From contig NZ_AGTR01000032.1 in the NCBI RefSeq assembly GCF_000235625.1, forward strand, positions 44,236 through 108,235: DNA of 64,000 nt, in the 5' to 3' direction. A program made the translations under genes and the position numbers. A model generated the notes under the pieces. That model was not told the DNA's origin, made no database searches, and saw only the letters and a program-made list of their open reading frames with translations. The stretch is from Marinobacter manganoxydans MnI7-9. GTDB lineage: Bacteria; Pseudomonadota; Gammaproteobacteria; Pseudomonadales; Oleiphilaceae. This document shows positions 45,383 through 53,383 of the stretch, one piece after another. How positions within the stretch are numbered: the stretch's first letter is position 1; each line of letters opens with the position of its first letter.

Positions 45383-46030
45383 ATGAAGTTGGGGTTTATT
45401 CTGGAAGATCACGCAGGCGCTCAGGATTGGCTGCGCGACGTGCTCAAGGAAGTTTTTCCGGAGATTTCGGTGACCGTTGCCAACCGGCTCACTGAGGCAA
45501 GGGATAAACTGTCTCACCTTCAACAGGCGGATCTTGAGCCGGACATTGCTCTGATTGATCTCAGCCTGCCAGACGGTAATGGCATCGACTTTATCCGCGA
45601 CCTGCGCGAGGCGGTGCCCGAGTGCCTCTGCATCGTGATAACCATCCACGACGACGACCGCCATGTGTTCCCGGCACTACGGGCGGGCGCCAGGGGATAC
45701 CTGCTGAAACAGCAATCCCAATCCGAGCTGGCTCGCCGGTTGGCGGGTATTATTGACGATGAGCCGCCACTGTCGCCGTCGGTGGCCAGGCGGGTTCTGG
45801 CAACCTTTGCACCGCCGGATACCATCGCACAGCCGGACCTGACCCCGCGTGAGCAGGAAGTACTGGAACTGATTGCCAGAGGCTTCACGCTGGCTCAGGT
45901 TGGCCAGGCCCTGGGCATTACCCGCCACACAACCGCCGGTTACGTGAAAACCGTGTATCGCAAGCTGGAGGTGTCCTCCCGGGCGGAAGCCACCCGGGAA
46001 GCCATGCGCATGGGTATGATCGACAGCTAG
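45383..46030 (+). CDS. NarL/LuxR-type response regulator
   Basis: A 215-residue response regulator: N-terminal receiver with acidic pocket (ILEDH), phosphoacceptor Asp59 in IALIDLSLPDG, the Thr in VITIHDDD and Lys in GYLLKQQSQ; then a LuxR-type helix-turn-helix (LTPREQEVLELIARGFTLAQ, residues about 150-170, then TRHTTAGYVKTVYRKL). It is tail-to-tail with its likely kinase: the two stops share the palindrome CTAG at 46027-46030. Confidence 0.93.
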   Translation: MKLGFILEDHAGAQDWLRDVLKEVFPEISVTVANRLTEARDKLSHLQQADLEPDIALIDLSLPDGNGIDFIRDLREAVPECLCIVITIHDDDRHVFPALRAGARGYLLKQQSQSELARRLAGIIDDEPPLSPSVARRVLATFAPPDTIAQPDLTPREQEVLELIARGFTLAQVGQALGITRHTTAGYVKTVYRKLEVSSRAEATREAMRMGMIDS

Positions 46031-48168
46031 GCTGCCGGCAGCGTCAGCTCCACAGCAAAGCCGCCTTCCGCCAACACCCAGCAATCAACACGACCGCCCA
46101 GGTCCTCGGCACGAACCTGCATGGTTCTGAGGCCGTGCCCGTCACCCTGGCCATCCAGGGTCTCGCCTTTGCCGTTGTCGGAAACCCGCACGAGAAGATG
46201 GTCGCTATCACGACTCCACGTTACCTCTACCCGATCAGCATTGGCGTGTTTGATGATATTGGAAATTGCTTCCCTGAGAATGCGCGCGATATTGGCAGCA
46301 GCCCGGGCCGAAAGCTCCTGGTCAGACAGCCTCATGGGATCTGCCTGCCAATCCAGTTCGATACCCGAGTCCGTCAGCCGCTGGCGTATTTCACCCTCAC
46401 AGCCGTTGGCCACCTCCAACAGACTGGCTGGTGTCCCTGCAGTGGTATCTACCAGCCCATGCAGGTCCCTCAGGGCCGATCGGGCCACCTCGCGCACCGT
46501 TCCTGTGTCCGTGGCGTACACGAGGCTCAGCAACCGGGCACCCAGATCGTCATGAAGATCCCGCATGATTCTGCTGCGCTCCTTCTTCGCCCCCGCATCA
46601 CGGGCCTGCAGCGCCTGCAACGCCTTTCCAGTAAGGTCATACAGCAGGTTCGCCACCCGCATATCCTCCTTGGTAAACAGCCGGGCCCCATTGCTGGCAA
46701 ATTCCAGGCTCGCCCGCCGGGTATCACCCGGTAGCGCAGGCAGCTCCATCAACACACCGTCTGCCGATACTGCCACCGCGGCCTTTTTATCCGGCGCATC
46801 GGGCATCTCCAGACTGAGTGGCTGAAACGTCATGCGCAGCAGATCCGGCCAGGCCCTGCGAACTTCCGCTTCCGTAGAGGCAGAAAAAAGCTTATCCACC
46901 AGCTCCCTGAGAGCCTCGTTCAGAGAAATGCTGGAACGCTGCCCGAATCGATCCCAAAGCCATTGCCGCAATGGAAAGTAAAGCCAGCCCGCAATGGCAA
47001 GCGAAAGAGTCAGCGCATAGGTGCTGGTCAAACCAACGCCCATGATCAGGATCGCATCCAACACCAGCACCATCAGCCCCCCGGCAAACCAGAGCCAGGT
47101 CTTGAACCACCATCGCTCAATATCAAACAGGCGATAGCGCACCAGCCCCGCCGCGATGCCAAGGTACAGAATCAGGTAGGCGCCGAACCCCACCAGCAGC
47201 GGCACGAGCGGGGGGTGGCCGAAGGCTGGCGGTATGATCACCAGCCCCATCAGCAAAACACTGCCCAGGAAAATTGCCAATACACACCATTTCAGGGCAG
47301 CGCGTTCGAGGGGGCGACCTTTCGAGGCCACCCATTGGGCACCCGCAAAGCACAAGCCAAGCACATAACCGACGACAATAGGCAGGTAGACCGTCACCTG
47401 GGCGCTTTCGCCCACCTGGAGTTCGCTCAGAACCCACATGATCAGTGCGATGCAAATCATCAGTGCCGGAACGGGAAAACGGGCAAGCGGGCGCGGATAC
47501 ACCCAAAACAGGGAGACCAGGGAAGCGTTCACCATGAGCGTGGCCAGGTGGTTAACCGCAGAAACCACCGCAAACACATCGCCACTCAGCACAAACTCCC
47601 GATCGCCGTAGATGGCAAGAGTCAGGGTGTTCACCATGGTTGCTACGCCGGAAAGCGCGTAAAGCCGGGTCGCTGCGCTTTTCGGGCGGAAGGCCCAGAT
47701 GCCAACCGCCACCATCAAAGCAATCAGCCCGTAAAAGGTGTGAATCGAAAAGCCGCCCGAGAGCTGATGCCACGGCGTATCGATGGCCACAGCCGGCACC
47801 TGGTCACCGGATGCGAGAACAAACCGTGCCCCGCCTGAGTGCAGCGCCTGATCCAACTCGGTCTGGCGCTTCATAAACAGATTAAGATCGGTGTGGCTTA
47901 GCAGGTCTGGTTCTTCCATCACCAGATTGCCATGCAGCGGGATTTGCCGACCATCCGCCGCTTGCAGCCCCACAATTATGCTGCCCACCCGAATAACCCC
48001 GGCGTTCGGTGAATCCGGGTGCACCCGATCGACCCGGAGCCCTTCCGGCCCATCATGGGGCGAAAGCTCGAGCCCCAGCCAGGGCGACGACAGCGCGACC
48101 TGCGCTGAGATGGCAATGGCCGCCAGGGCCACGACGGCAATCAGCAGAAACCGCTGCCTGGGTGCCAT
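46027..48168 (-). CDS. Membrane histidine kinase, NarX/HisKA_3 type, with PDZ-like sensor
   Basis: A 713-residue sensor kinase. An N-terminal helix (about 7-27) exports a PDZ-like domain (LGLELSPHDGPEGLRVDRVH, VIRVGSIIVGLQ), followed by about eight transmembrane helices (about 140-400), a coiled linker, a GAF-like segment, and the kinase core: HisKA_3 RIMRDLHDDLGARLLSLVYA with the phosphoacceptor His near residue 539, then HATPase boxes EAISNIIKHANADRVEV and VSDNGKG. It presumably phosphorylates the convergent LuxR-type regulator whose stop it overlaps. The signal is unknown; the PDZ suggests a peptide or misfolded protein end. Confidence 0.9.
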   Translation of the reverse strand: MAPRQRFLLIAVVALAAIAISAQVALSSPWLGLELSPHDGPEGLRVDRVHPDSPNAGVIRVGSIIVGLQAADGRQIPLHGNLVMEEPDLLSHTDLNLFMKRQTELDQALHSGGARFVLASGDQVPAVAIDTPWHQLSGGFSIHTFYGLIALMVAVGIWAFRPKSAATRLYALSGVATMVNTLTLAIYGDREFVLSGDVFAVVSAVNHLATLMVNASLVSLFWVYPRPLARFPVPALMICIALIMWVLSELQVGESAQVTVYLPIVVGYVLGLCFAGAQWVASKGRPLERAALKWCVLAIFLGSVLLMGLVIIPPAFGHPPLVPLLVGFGAYLILYLGIAAGLVRYRLFDIERWWFKTWLWFAGGLMVLVLDAILIMGVGLTSTYALTLSLAIAGWLYFPLRQWLWDRFGQRSSISLNEALRELVDKLFSASTEAEVRRAWPDLLRMTFQPLSLEMPDAPDKKAAVAVSADGVLMELPALPGDTRRASLEFASNGARLFTKEDMRVANLLYDLTGKALQALQARDAGAKKERSRIMRDLHDDLGARLLSLVYATDTGTVREVARSALRDLHGLVDTTAGTPASLLEVANGCEGEIRQRLTDSGIELDWQADPMRLSDQELSARAAANIARILREAISNIIKHANADRVEVTWSRDSDHLLVRVSDNGKGETLDGQGDGHGLRTMQVRAEDLGGRVDCWVLAEGGFAVELTLPAA

Positions 48169-48234
48169 CTGAAATCCTCCACAATCCCTATAGATTGCTT
48201 TTCAGATTAGCCACCCAAGGGAGGATTTGCGACA

Positions 48235-48250
48235 CCCTGAATGAGGGGGA
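48235..48250. promoter_or_regulatory. C/G-run motif upstream of the kinase gene
   Basis: CCCTGAATGAGGGGGA lies between the divergent kinase and YHS-protein genes and resembles, in reverse orientation, the 45324-45339 motif before the response regulator. See the finding on this system. Confidence 0.35.
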
Positions 48251-48364
48251 CTGTTTTCCCACGTTAACGTCGATCCAGTGAAACAAAACTGATGATTCCG
48301 GTTCTAAAACCAGATAGCACGGCGCAGAATTCCAAAATGCCTGAAATCCTTCGGGGAAATCGAT

Positions 48365-48808
48365 ATGAACAGACAACTGACCTTCATCACCCTCGTATTC
48401 TTCTTGACCGCCAGCGCCTGGGCCTCTGAGCCTGCCGTCTACACCGGCCTGCTGAGCAATACCGGGGCGGGCGGCTACGACACAGTCAGCTACTTCGAAA
48501 CGGGAAAACCAGCCAAAGGCTCGCGCGAATACACCACAGAGCACCTGGGCGTAACCTGGCGATTCGCGAGTGCGGAGAACCTGACGCGCTTCGAAGCCAA
48601 TCCTGAACGCTACTTGCCTGCCTACGGCGGCTACTGCGCCTGGGCGGTTGCCCAAGGCTACCTCGCCAAAGGCGACCCTCAACACTGGGCCATCCGCGAT
48701 GGCCGGCTGTATCTCAACTACAATGAGTCAGTTCAGGATCGATGGCTGAAGGACACAGAGGGCTTCATTCGACAGGCAGACGCAAACTGGCCAAAGATTC
48801 TGGAATAA
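48365..48808 (+). CDS. Exported YHS-domain protein
   Basis: A 147-residue protein: signal peptide (TFITLVFFLTASAWAS, cut near residue 21), then a YHS-type domain with GGYDTVSYFETGKPAKGSRE, WRFASAENLTRFEANPERYL and YGGYCAWAVAQGY. This is the common periplasmic YHS group of marine gammaproteobacteria (the YHS motif itself is only loosely kept), probably metal-binding and found near copper or redox genes elsewhere. AAGGGG-type Shine-Dalgarno is weak; divergent from the kinase gene. Confidence 0.85.
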   Translation: MNRQLTFITLVFFLTASAWASEPAVYTGLLSNTGAGGYDTVSYFETGKPAKGSREYTTEHLGVTWRFASAENLTRFEANPERYLPAYGGYCAWAVAQGYLAKGDPQHWAIRDGRLYLNYNESVQDRWLKDTEGFIRQADANWPKILE

Positions 48809-48929
48809 CGAATAGAATTGGTCTCGGTTTAATCTCAAACACGCCGGTGGTAGCAGCCCGCCAGCGGTCTGCCCCGCTGCAAATACCGTACTACTCAGGA
48901 TGAATTTTAAATCAGGATCGGGGTGTCTT

Positions 48930-49097
48930 ATGGAATACGAACACGCTATTGTGAAATTTGAAGGCGACGTTGCCGTTCTGCTCTGCAACGGCTGTGGCAT
49001 CAAGATCACAGAGGGCACCAAGCACGAGGACCGTGAGCATTACTGCACCATGTGCATGAGCGGGAATTGCAAAGCGAAATTCAAAAAAGGGAACTGA
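48930..49097 (+). CDS. Small zinc-ribbon-like protein
   Basis: A 55-residue protein with four to five cysteines: LLCNGCGIKITEG and HYCTMCMSGNCKAKF, i.e. two CxxC pairs suitable for one zinc. GGGGTG lies eight bases before the ATG at 48930; another ATG at 48900 is possible but its ten extra residues are not convincing. It resembles short conserved proteins of unknown role in marine gammaproteobacteria. Followed by the membrane protein at 49128. Confidence 0.7.
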   Translation: MEYEHAIVKFEGDVAVLLCNGCGIKITEGTKHEDREHYCTMCMSGNCKAKFKKGN

Positions 49098-49127
49098 AAC
49101 CACCGCGTCAAAGCGGTGCCATCGGCA

Positions 49128-49808
49128 ATGAGTGAAACAACCGACGATAAATCAACATCCGCGCCACCACCCGCAAAGAAGGGCTTCAGTGGCTTACACG
49201 TCTTTGGCATTGTCCTGCTCACCATCGTTGCCACGGCAGGCATTGGTTACTGGTGGTTAAGCCACTATGTGTTCCCAGACAACTTCGAACCCGTAACCCT
49301 GAATGCCAGTGAACAGGATTCACTCAACAGCAAATTGAACACCCTGGGGATTGACACCCAAGGTGGTGGATCTGCCGGCCCGTTAAAGCCAGAGCCCTAC
49401 AGTGAGGAAGGTGCCAGCCGGGAGGTACGCTTCAGCGAGCGGGAACTCAATAGCATGCTCGCCAACAACACGGATCTGGCTCAACGCCTCGCCGTCGATC
49501 TCTCGGACGATCTTCTGAGCGCGGTGCTTCTCGTACCTTTTGAAAAGGGTTTCCCTGTACTCGGCGGCAGAACGGTGCGGGTAAATGCAGGAGTTGAACT
49601 CTCCTTTGCCAACGGTCGCCCGCTGGTTAAGTTAAAGGGAGTGAGCCTGATGGGCGTTCCCATCCCCAACGCCTGGCTGGGCAACCTCAAAAACGTGGAT
49701 CTGGTCAACGAGTTCGGTGCCAGCCCGGGGTTCTGGCAATCCTTTGCAGCCGGCGTGGACTATATCCAGGTCCAGGATGGGCGGTTGCTCGTTCGGCTCA
49801 AAGAGTAG
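49128..49808 (+). CDS. Single-pass membrane protein, C-terminal domain exported
   Basis: A 226-residue protein: an N-terminal Ser/Thr/Pro-rich stretch, one transmembrane helix (VFGIVLLTIVATAGIGYWWL, about residues 25-44), then an exported domain with EVRFSERELNSMLANNTDLA, VLLVPFEKGFPVLGGRTVRV and a C-terminal VDYIQVQDGRLLVRLKE. The pattern recalls the widespread bacterial SRP-like lipid-domain proteins, but I cannot place it. The ATG at 49128 (MSETT) is preferred over one at 49116. Confidence 0.75.
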   Translation: MSETTDDKSTSAPPPAKKGFSGLHVFGIVLLTIVATAGIGYWWLSHYVFPDNFEPVTLNASEQDSLNSKLNTLGIDTQGGGSAGPLKPEPYSEEGASREVRFSERELNSMLANNTDLAQRLAVDLSDDLLSAVLLVPFEKGFPVLGGRTVRVNAGVELSFANGRPLVKLKGVSLMGVPIPNAWLGNLKNVDLVNEFGASPGFWQSFAAGVDYIQVQDGRLLVRLKE

Positions 49809-49984
49809 CCTCTGACGTGTTTCGTGGCCAACTCAGAAGCAGATCGTATGCCCTGATTCAATTCTGCGTCATAAGCTCATAGGGCCGCTCCAGCGCACAA
49901 CGTATATCGCCAATAGAAAACACCCTGGCGAATTCCGCGAATCGCTGCCCGCCAAAGCCTCTTCTGAACAGACCTTCTGCATAA

Positions 49985-50617
49985 CTACATCCTGATGAGC
50001 ATGACCGGTTTAATCTCCAGCGCCTGCCGCGCAAACTCGGCATCCGGCCAGAACAACAGCCAGCCGAGCACCGCAAGATTGAGAATCACATAAACCCAGA
50101 AGACCACCTGAAACGAGGTTTTGCGGGTTTTATGACGAAAGAATTGCTGGCCCACCAGCGCACCCGGCCAGCCACATAGAAGCTCAAAAAGGTGTAGCCG
50201 TCCCTCCGGCACGCGCCGGTTACCACTCTCGGCGGCTCCTTTGTCGATCGCGTACATCAAAAAGGTAACCAGGCTCATCACCCCATAAGCCACCGGCAAC
50301 AGAACCGGCACATAGCCCAAAAGATACAACGTCGACACCGCCCCACCGACTGCAGCAGCAATCAACAGCGCAACCCATACTCCGGGCGCGACCGCTGCGC
50401 GGTGCCGTGCGACGCCGGCGTACTGGAAACTGGCCGCTCTTAACCGCCCTTTCTCGTCTTTGGTCTGCGAGTAAACGACCTTACGGCTGGCCGAGGGCCT
50501 GCCCTGCCCCTTGTAGGCGCTGATGTGAGCAAACAGACGCTCGCCCCCGTTTTCCGGCGTGATAAAACCGAAGCCCTTGGCATCGTTCCATGAGGTGAGA
50601 AACCCCTTTTGATTCAC
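49985..50617 (-). CDS. Cold-shock domain fused to DUF1294
   Basis: A 210-residue protein: an N-terminal cold-shock domain (residues 1-65; KGFGFITPENGGERLFAHIS, RNP1 and a modified RNP2) joined to a DUF1294 membrane domain of four helices, with the signature RLHLFELLCGWPGALVGQQF and a following Arg-rich RHKTRKTSFQ. CSD-DUF1294 is a known two-domain architecture of unknown function, presumably RNA linked to membrane. A truncated DUF1294 relic lies at 58928-59074. Confidence 0.9.
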   Translation of the reverse strand: MNQKGFLTSWNDAKGFGFITPENGGERLFAHISAYKGQGRPSASRKVVYSQTKDEKGRLRAASFQYAGVARHRAAVAPGVWVALLIAAAVGGAVSTLYLLGYVPVLLPVAYGVMSLVTFLMYAIDKGAAESGNRRVPEGRLHLFELLCGWPGALVGQQFFRHKTRKTSFQVVFWVYVILNLAVLGWLLFWPDAEFARQALEIKPVMLIRM

Positions 50618-50654
50618 TTATTTCTTCCCTGAATAGTTAGTTTTGTGCCTGACA

Positions 50655-50695
50655 CAAAAAGCCCGCAGCACTGGAACAGACTCCAGAGCGGACTT
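50655..50695 (-). terminator. Terminator of the MxKDx gene
   Basis: On the minus strand, AGTCCGC and GCGGGCT (outer stem with one G-T pair) enclose a second stem CTGGA/TCCAG, and the structure ends in TTTTTG at 50659-50655. It lies about 100 bp after the MxKDx stop and before the CSD-DUF1294 gene. Confidence 0.65.
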
Positions 50696-50795
50696 TCCGT
50701 GATACTTCACGAGATTTTACTCCGGTTACCCCCTCAGTTCATAGCAAGCTCACCAACGCTAAGCTTGCCACTACAACCAGGAAAATTTCCGGCCA

Positions 50796-51089
50796 TTACA
50801 TGGATGTTTTATCCCCTTCGGACATTCCATCCTTTTTCATGGCGTCTTTTTCCATACCCTCTTTTTTCATGTCCTCATCCATCATGCTTTCGGTCTTCAT
50901 CCCGTCATGCATGGTGTCCATGGTGTCGGACTTCATGGAGTCTTTGGCCATGCCGTCTTCTTTCATGTCGTCCTGCATCATGGTGTCGTCCATTCCCTTG
51001 TTGCCCTTGTCCATGTCGTCCGCATGGGCCGGGGCCATCAGGGCCAGGGTGGTACCGAGGGCCAAAAGCGTCGCTGTCAGGCTTTTCAT
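50796..51089 (-). CDS. Pentapeptide MxKDx repeat protein
   Basis: A 97-residue secreted protein: signal peptide (ATLLALGTTLALMAPAHA, cut near residue 23), then a low-complexity mature part of Met, Asp, Lys and Glu with a five-residue rhythm (AKDSMKSDTM, EKDAMKKDGM). This matches the penta-MxKDx family of periplasmic proteins, thought but not shown to bind metal such as copper. The plus strand also reads open here, but the signal peptide and repeat make the minus strand the real gene. Confidence 0.88.
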   Translation of the reverse strand: MKSLTATLLALGTTLALMAPAHADDMDKGNKGMDDTMMQDDMKEDGMAKDSMKSDTMDTMHDGMKTESMMDEDMKKEGMEKDAMKKDGMSEGDKTSM

Positions 51090-51349
51090 TGTGCATTCTC
51101 CTTATTGGAAATAGTGTCTATTCGACACTGCCGCCCCCATACCTGAAGACCAGCAGCATCAGAATGCAGACTAAGCAGGAACGCTTACGCGGCCGTCACG
51201 GCTGGGTAAAAAGTCGATCAAGGAAAGGTCACAAAACCGTCACGGGGGACCAGGCGGATTTCGTATCTCCCTATATCGCCGTCTCCATAAGCATGCTAAA
51301 AGACTCCTCCCGGCAATAGCCCGGGCATTCTCCCCATCAGGATCTCAGC

Positions 51350-51694
51350 ATGTCAGACAAATTTTTCTTCAAAGGCCGGCAGGACGCACGCCAGCACCAC
51401 ACCGCTTACGGCGGCTTTCAGACCAACGCCAGCCAGAAGAGTGGCAGCAAGAAATACCCGCTTACGCTGGTGGTAACCAGTGACGCGCGCAAGCAGGAAG
51501 TCGAAGCGCAGGTGGCCAGGGCAAAGCTGTACGCAAACATTTCGGTGGATACCCGCGAGGGCGCCGTTGAGTCCATTACCGAGCTCACTGCTATCCTGAC
51601 CAAAGGCGGGACGGTTACCACGGTAAAATCGCCTTCACGTAACGATATCTGCAACTGCGGTAGCGGGCTCAAATTCAAGAAGTGCTGCGGCTGA
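51350..51694 (+). CDS. SEC-C metal-binding protein, PBPRA1643 family
   Basis: A 114-residue protein: MSDKFFFKGRQDARQHHTAY at the start is the hallmark of this family, the middle holds a beta-alpha-beta domain (LTLVVTSDARKQEVEAQVAR), and the C-terminal SEC-C finger NDICNCGSGLKFKKCCG binds zinc. Function unknown; seen across Vibrio, Shewanella and Marinobacter-type genomes. Followed after 27 bp by the DUF3010 gene. Confidence 0.92.
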   Translation: MSDKFFFKGRQDARQHHTAYGGFQTNASQKSGSKKYPLTLVVTSDARKQEVEAQVARAKLYANISVDTREGAVESITELTAILTKGGTVTTVKSPSRNDICNCGSGLKFKKCCG

Positions 51695-51721
51695 TAACCG
51701 GCGGAGACGGGGGAAATGGCT

Positions 51722-52156
51722 ATGATTGTTTGCGGCGTTGAGCTTACCGGCAGTGATGCAGTGGTGTGTTTGCTGAATATGGACCGGGGGCAGTTCAATT
51801 TGCCGGAATGCAAGGTGCGCAAACTGTCACTGCCAAAAAACCATAGCCGTGAAGACCTGAAGCAGTTCCAGGCGGCCTTTGCGGCATTAATGGCCGAGTA
51901 CGGCGTGACTCACGTCGCGATCAAAGAGCGAATGCCCAAAGGCAAATTTGCCGGTGGTGCTGTCAGCTTCAAAATGGAAGCGGCCATTCAACTGATCACC
52001 GATATCGAATTGACGGTGACCCTGCTGCCCTCCGCTCTCATCAAGTCCACACTGGCAGCCAATCCGCTGCCCATTGCGTTTGCAGAGACGGGGTTGAAGG
52101 CCTTCCAGGAAGCGGCCTTCGTTTCCGCCTATGTAGGGCAGCTAAAGAGCCAATGA
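51722..52156 (+). CDS. DUF3010 family protein
   Basis: A 144-residue protein with the RNase-H-like DUF3010 fold: MIVCGVELTGSDAVVCLLNM at the start, YGVTHVAIKERMPKGKFAGG in the middle, and a C-terminal TGLKAFQEAAFVSAYVG. Conserved acidic residues (the first-strand Glu, the second-half Lys/Glu) resemble a nuclease-like active site, but the function is unknown. Initiation may instead be at 51716 (two residues longer). A GGGGGA precedes both. Confidence 0.85.
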   Translation: MIVCGVELTGSDAVVCLLNMDRGQFNLPECKVRKLSLPKNHSREDLKQFQAAFAALMAEYGVTHVAIKERMPKGKFAGGAVSFKMEAAIQLITDIELTVTLLPSALIKSTLAANPLPIAFAETGLKAFQEAAFVSAYVGQLKSQ

Positions 52157-52228
52157 CTTCCCGGCTATCGGAAGCTCGAACGCGGTTCACTCAGCGTTCT
52201 TGGAGCGGTGAGCCGGTGCGATAACTGT

Positions 52229-53160
52229 CTACCGCTCAATCATTTCAACAATCTCATGGGACGACTGCGCCATCGGCTCAAAATGCGCCTGCTCGCCCGC
52301 GGTGAGCACGGAAACATGGCGTACCTGATAGATCGCATAGGTGGCGAGCAAGCCCAGAACAACGGCCATGTAAACAGGCATGCCCTGAGGGCCCACCAGA
52401 TTCATAATCAAACCCACGAGCAGAGGCGCCAGGGCAGCGCCCACAATGGTGAGGCTCATCAACAGCCCCACCTCCGACAACCCGAATCCGAGCTCGCTCG
52501 CGTACAAAGGCGCCATTGCCCAGAAAGCGCCCATGGCCAGGCCGGAGAGCGCCGAGGTAGCAACGGCCAGCGGCGCAAAGCCGATGATTTTCTTCAGACT
52601 GCTCTTAGCCCGCTCGGGAATGTGGGGTTGGCTGCGACTACTGATGGTGATGGGCAGCAGCGCCCAGCAACTGAGGATGGCCGACACCGAAAACAGCACA
52701 AACAGCTCGCCCGGGCTCAGCCTGAGCAGTTGCTGAGCCAGGGCAATTCCCCCAAGGTTGACCACCATATACATGGCGAAGACCCGCCCGCGCTCGTGCT
52801 TCTCAGCGCGGGCGTTTAGCCAGCTCTCCGTTACTGTCATTAGGGTGACCAGGGACAATCCTTAAAGGAAGCGAAGCGCCATCCATGCCCAGGGATCAAC
52901 CCACAGGGAGTGCAGCAGCGCGATGGACGCGCACACCGCCGCGCAGAAGGCAAAGGTACGGATATGGCCCATGCGGCGGATCAAACGGCCACTGATAAAG
53001 ATGCCGCAGGCGAACCCCACGAAAAACCGGACATGATGACGCCGATCCGTGCCGTGGAAAAACCCTGCTCATTGGCCGTGACCGCCAGCAGCGTATTCAA
53101 CAAGCCACTGCCGAGCTGTAATAGCGCGACACTCGCGAGAATTGCACCAATAGGGCGCAT
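52229..53160 (-). pseudogene. MFS transporter gene with frameshift and nonsense codon
   Basis: Reading on the minus strand: MRPIGAILASVALLQLGSGL and ...GVIMSGFSWG in frame one; just after (about 53020) the sense moves to another frame, VGFACGIFISGRLIRRMGHI, which continues to WMALRFL and hits TAA at 52864-52862; the same frame then runs GLSLVTLMTVTESWLNARAE to the true end IVEMIER at 52229. The whole is a YcaD-like 12-helix MFS carrier. A missing T in the TTTTT at the first break would explain the frameshift. Two lesions make a functional protein unlikely. Confidence 0.8.
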
Positions 53161-53383
53161 TAAAGTCCAGATACACACCTCCCTGCCCTGAAATGAAAGG
53201 GCTTGTTTGCCTCAGACAGCAAGCACTTGGGGTGTGTTGTTCAGTTGTTGTATCGCCCTGATCGCCGTGCCACTGCTTACTGGCCTGCAATCGCTGCGCC
53301 ATAGGTGACGCTGTTAATCCGATTCCGGTATGAAAGCTGCAACGCATTCCTTATCTGAGCAAAAGTTTCGATAGGAGCAGACT

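Noticed and set aside
50645-51319. Long plus-strand ORF over the MxKDx gene
   Set aside because: The minus strand has a signal peptide and known repeat family; the plus ORF is a low-complexity shadow of the repeat.
53230-53300. Short hydrophobic plus-strand stretch (IALIAVPLLTGLQSLRHR)
   Set aside because: No start, ribosome binding site or family; could be chance in the gap before ggpPS.
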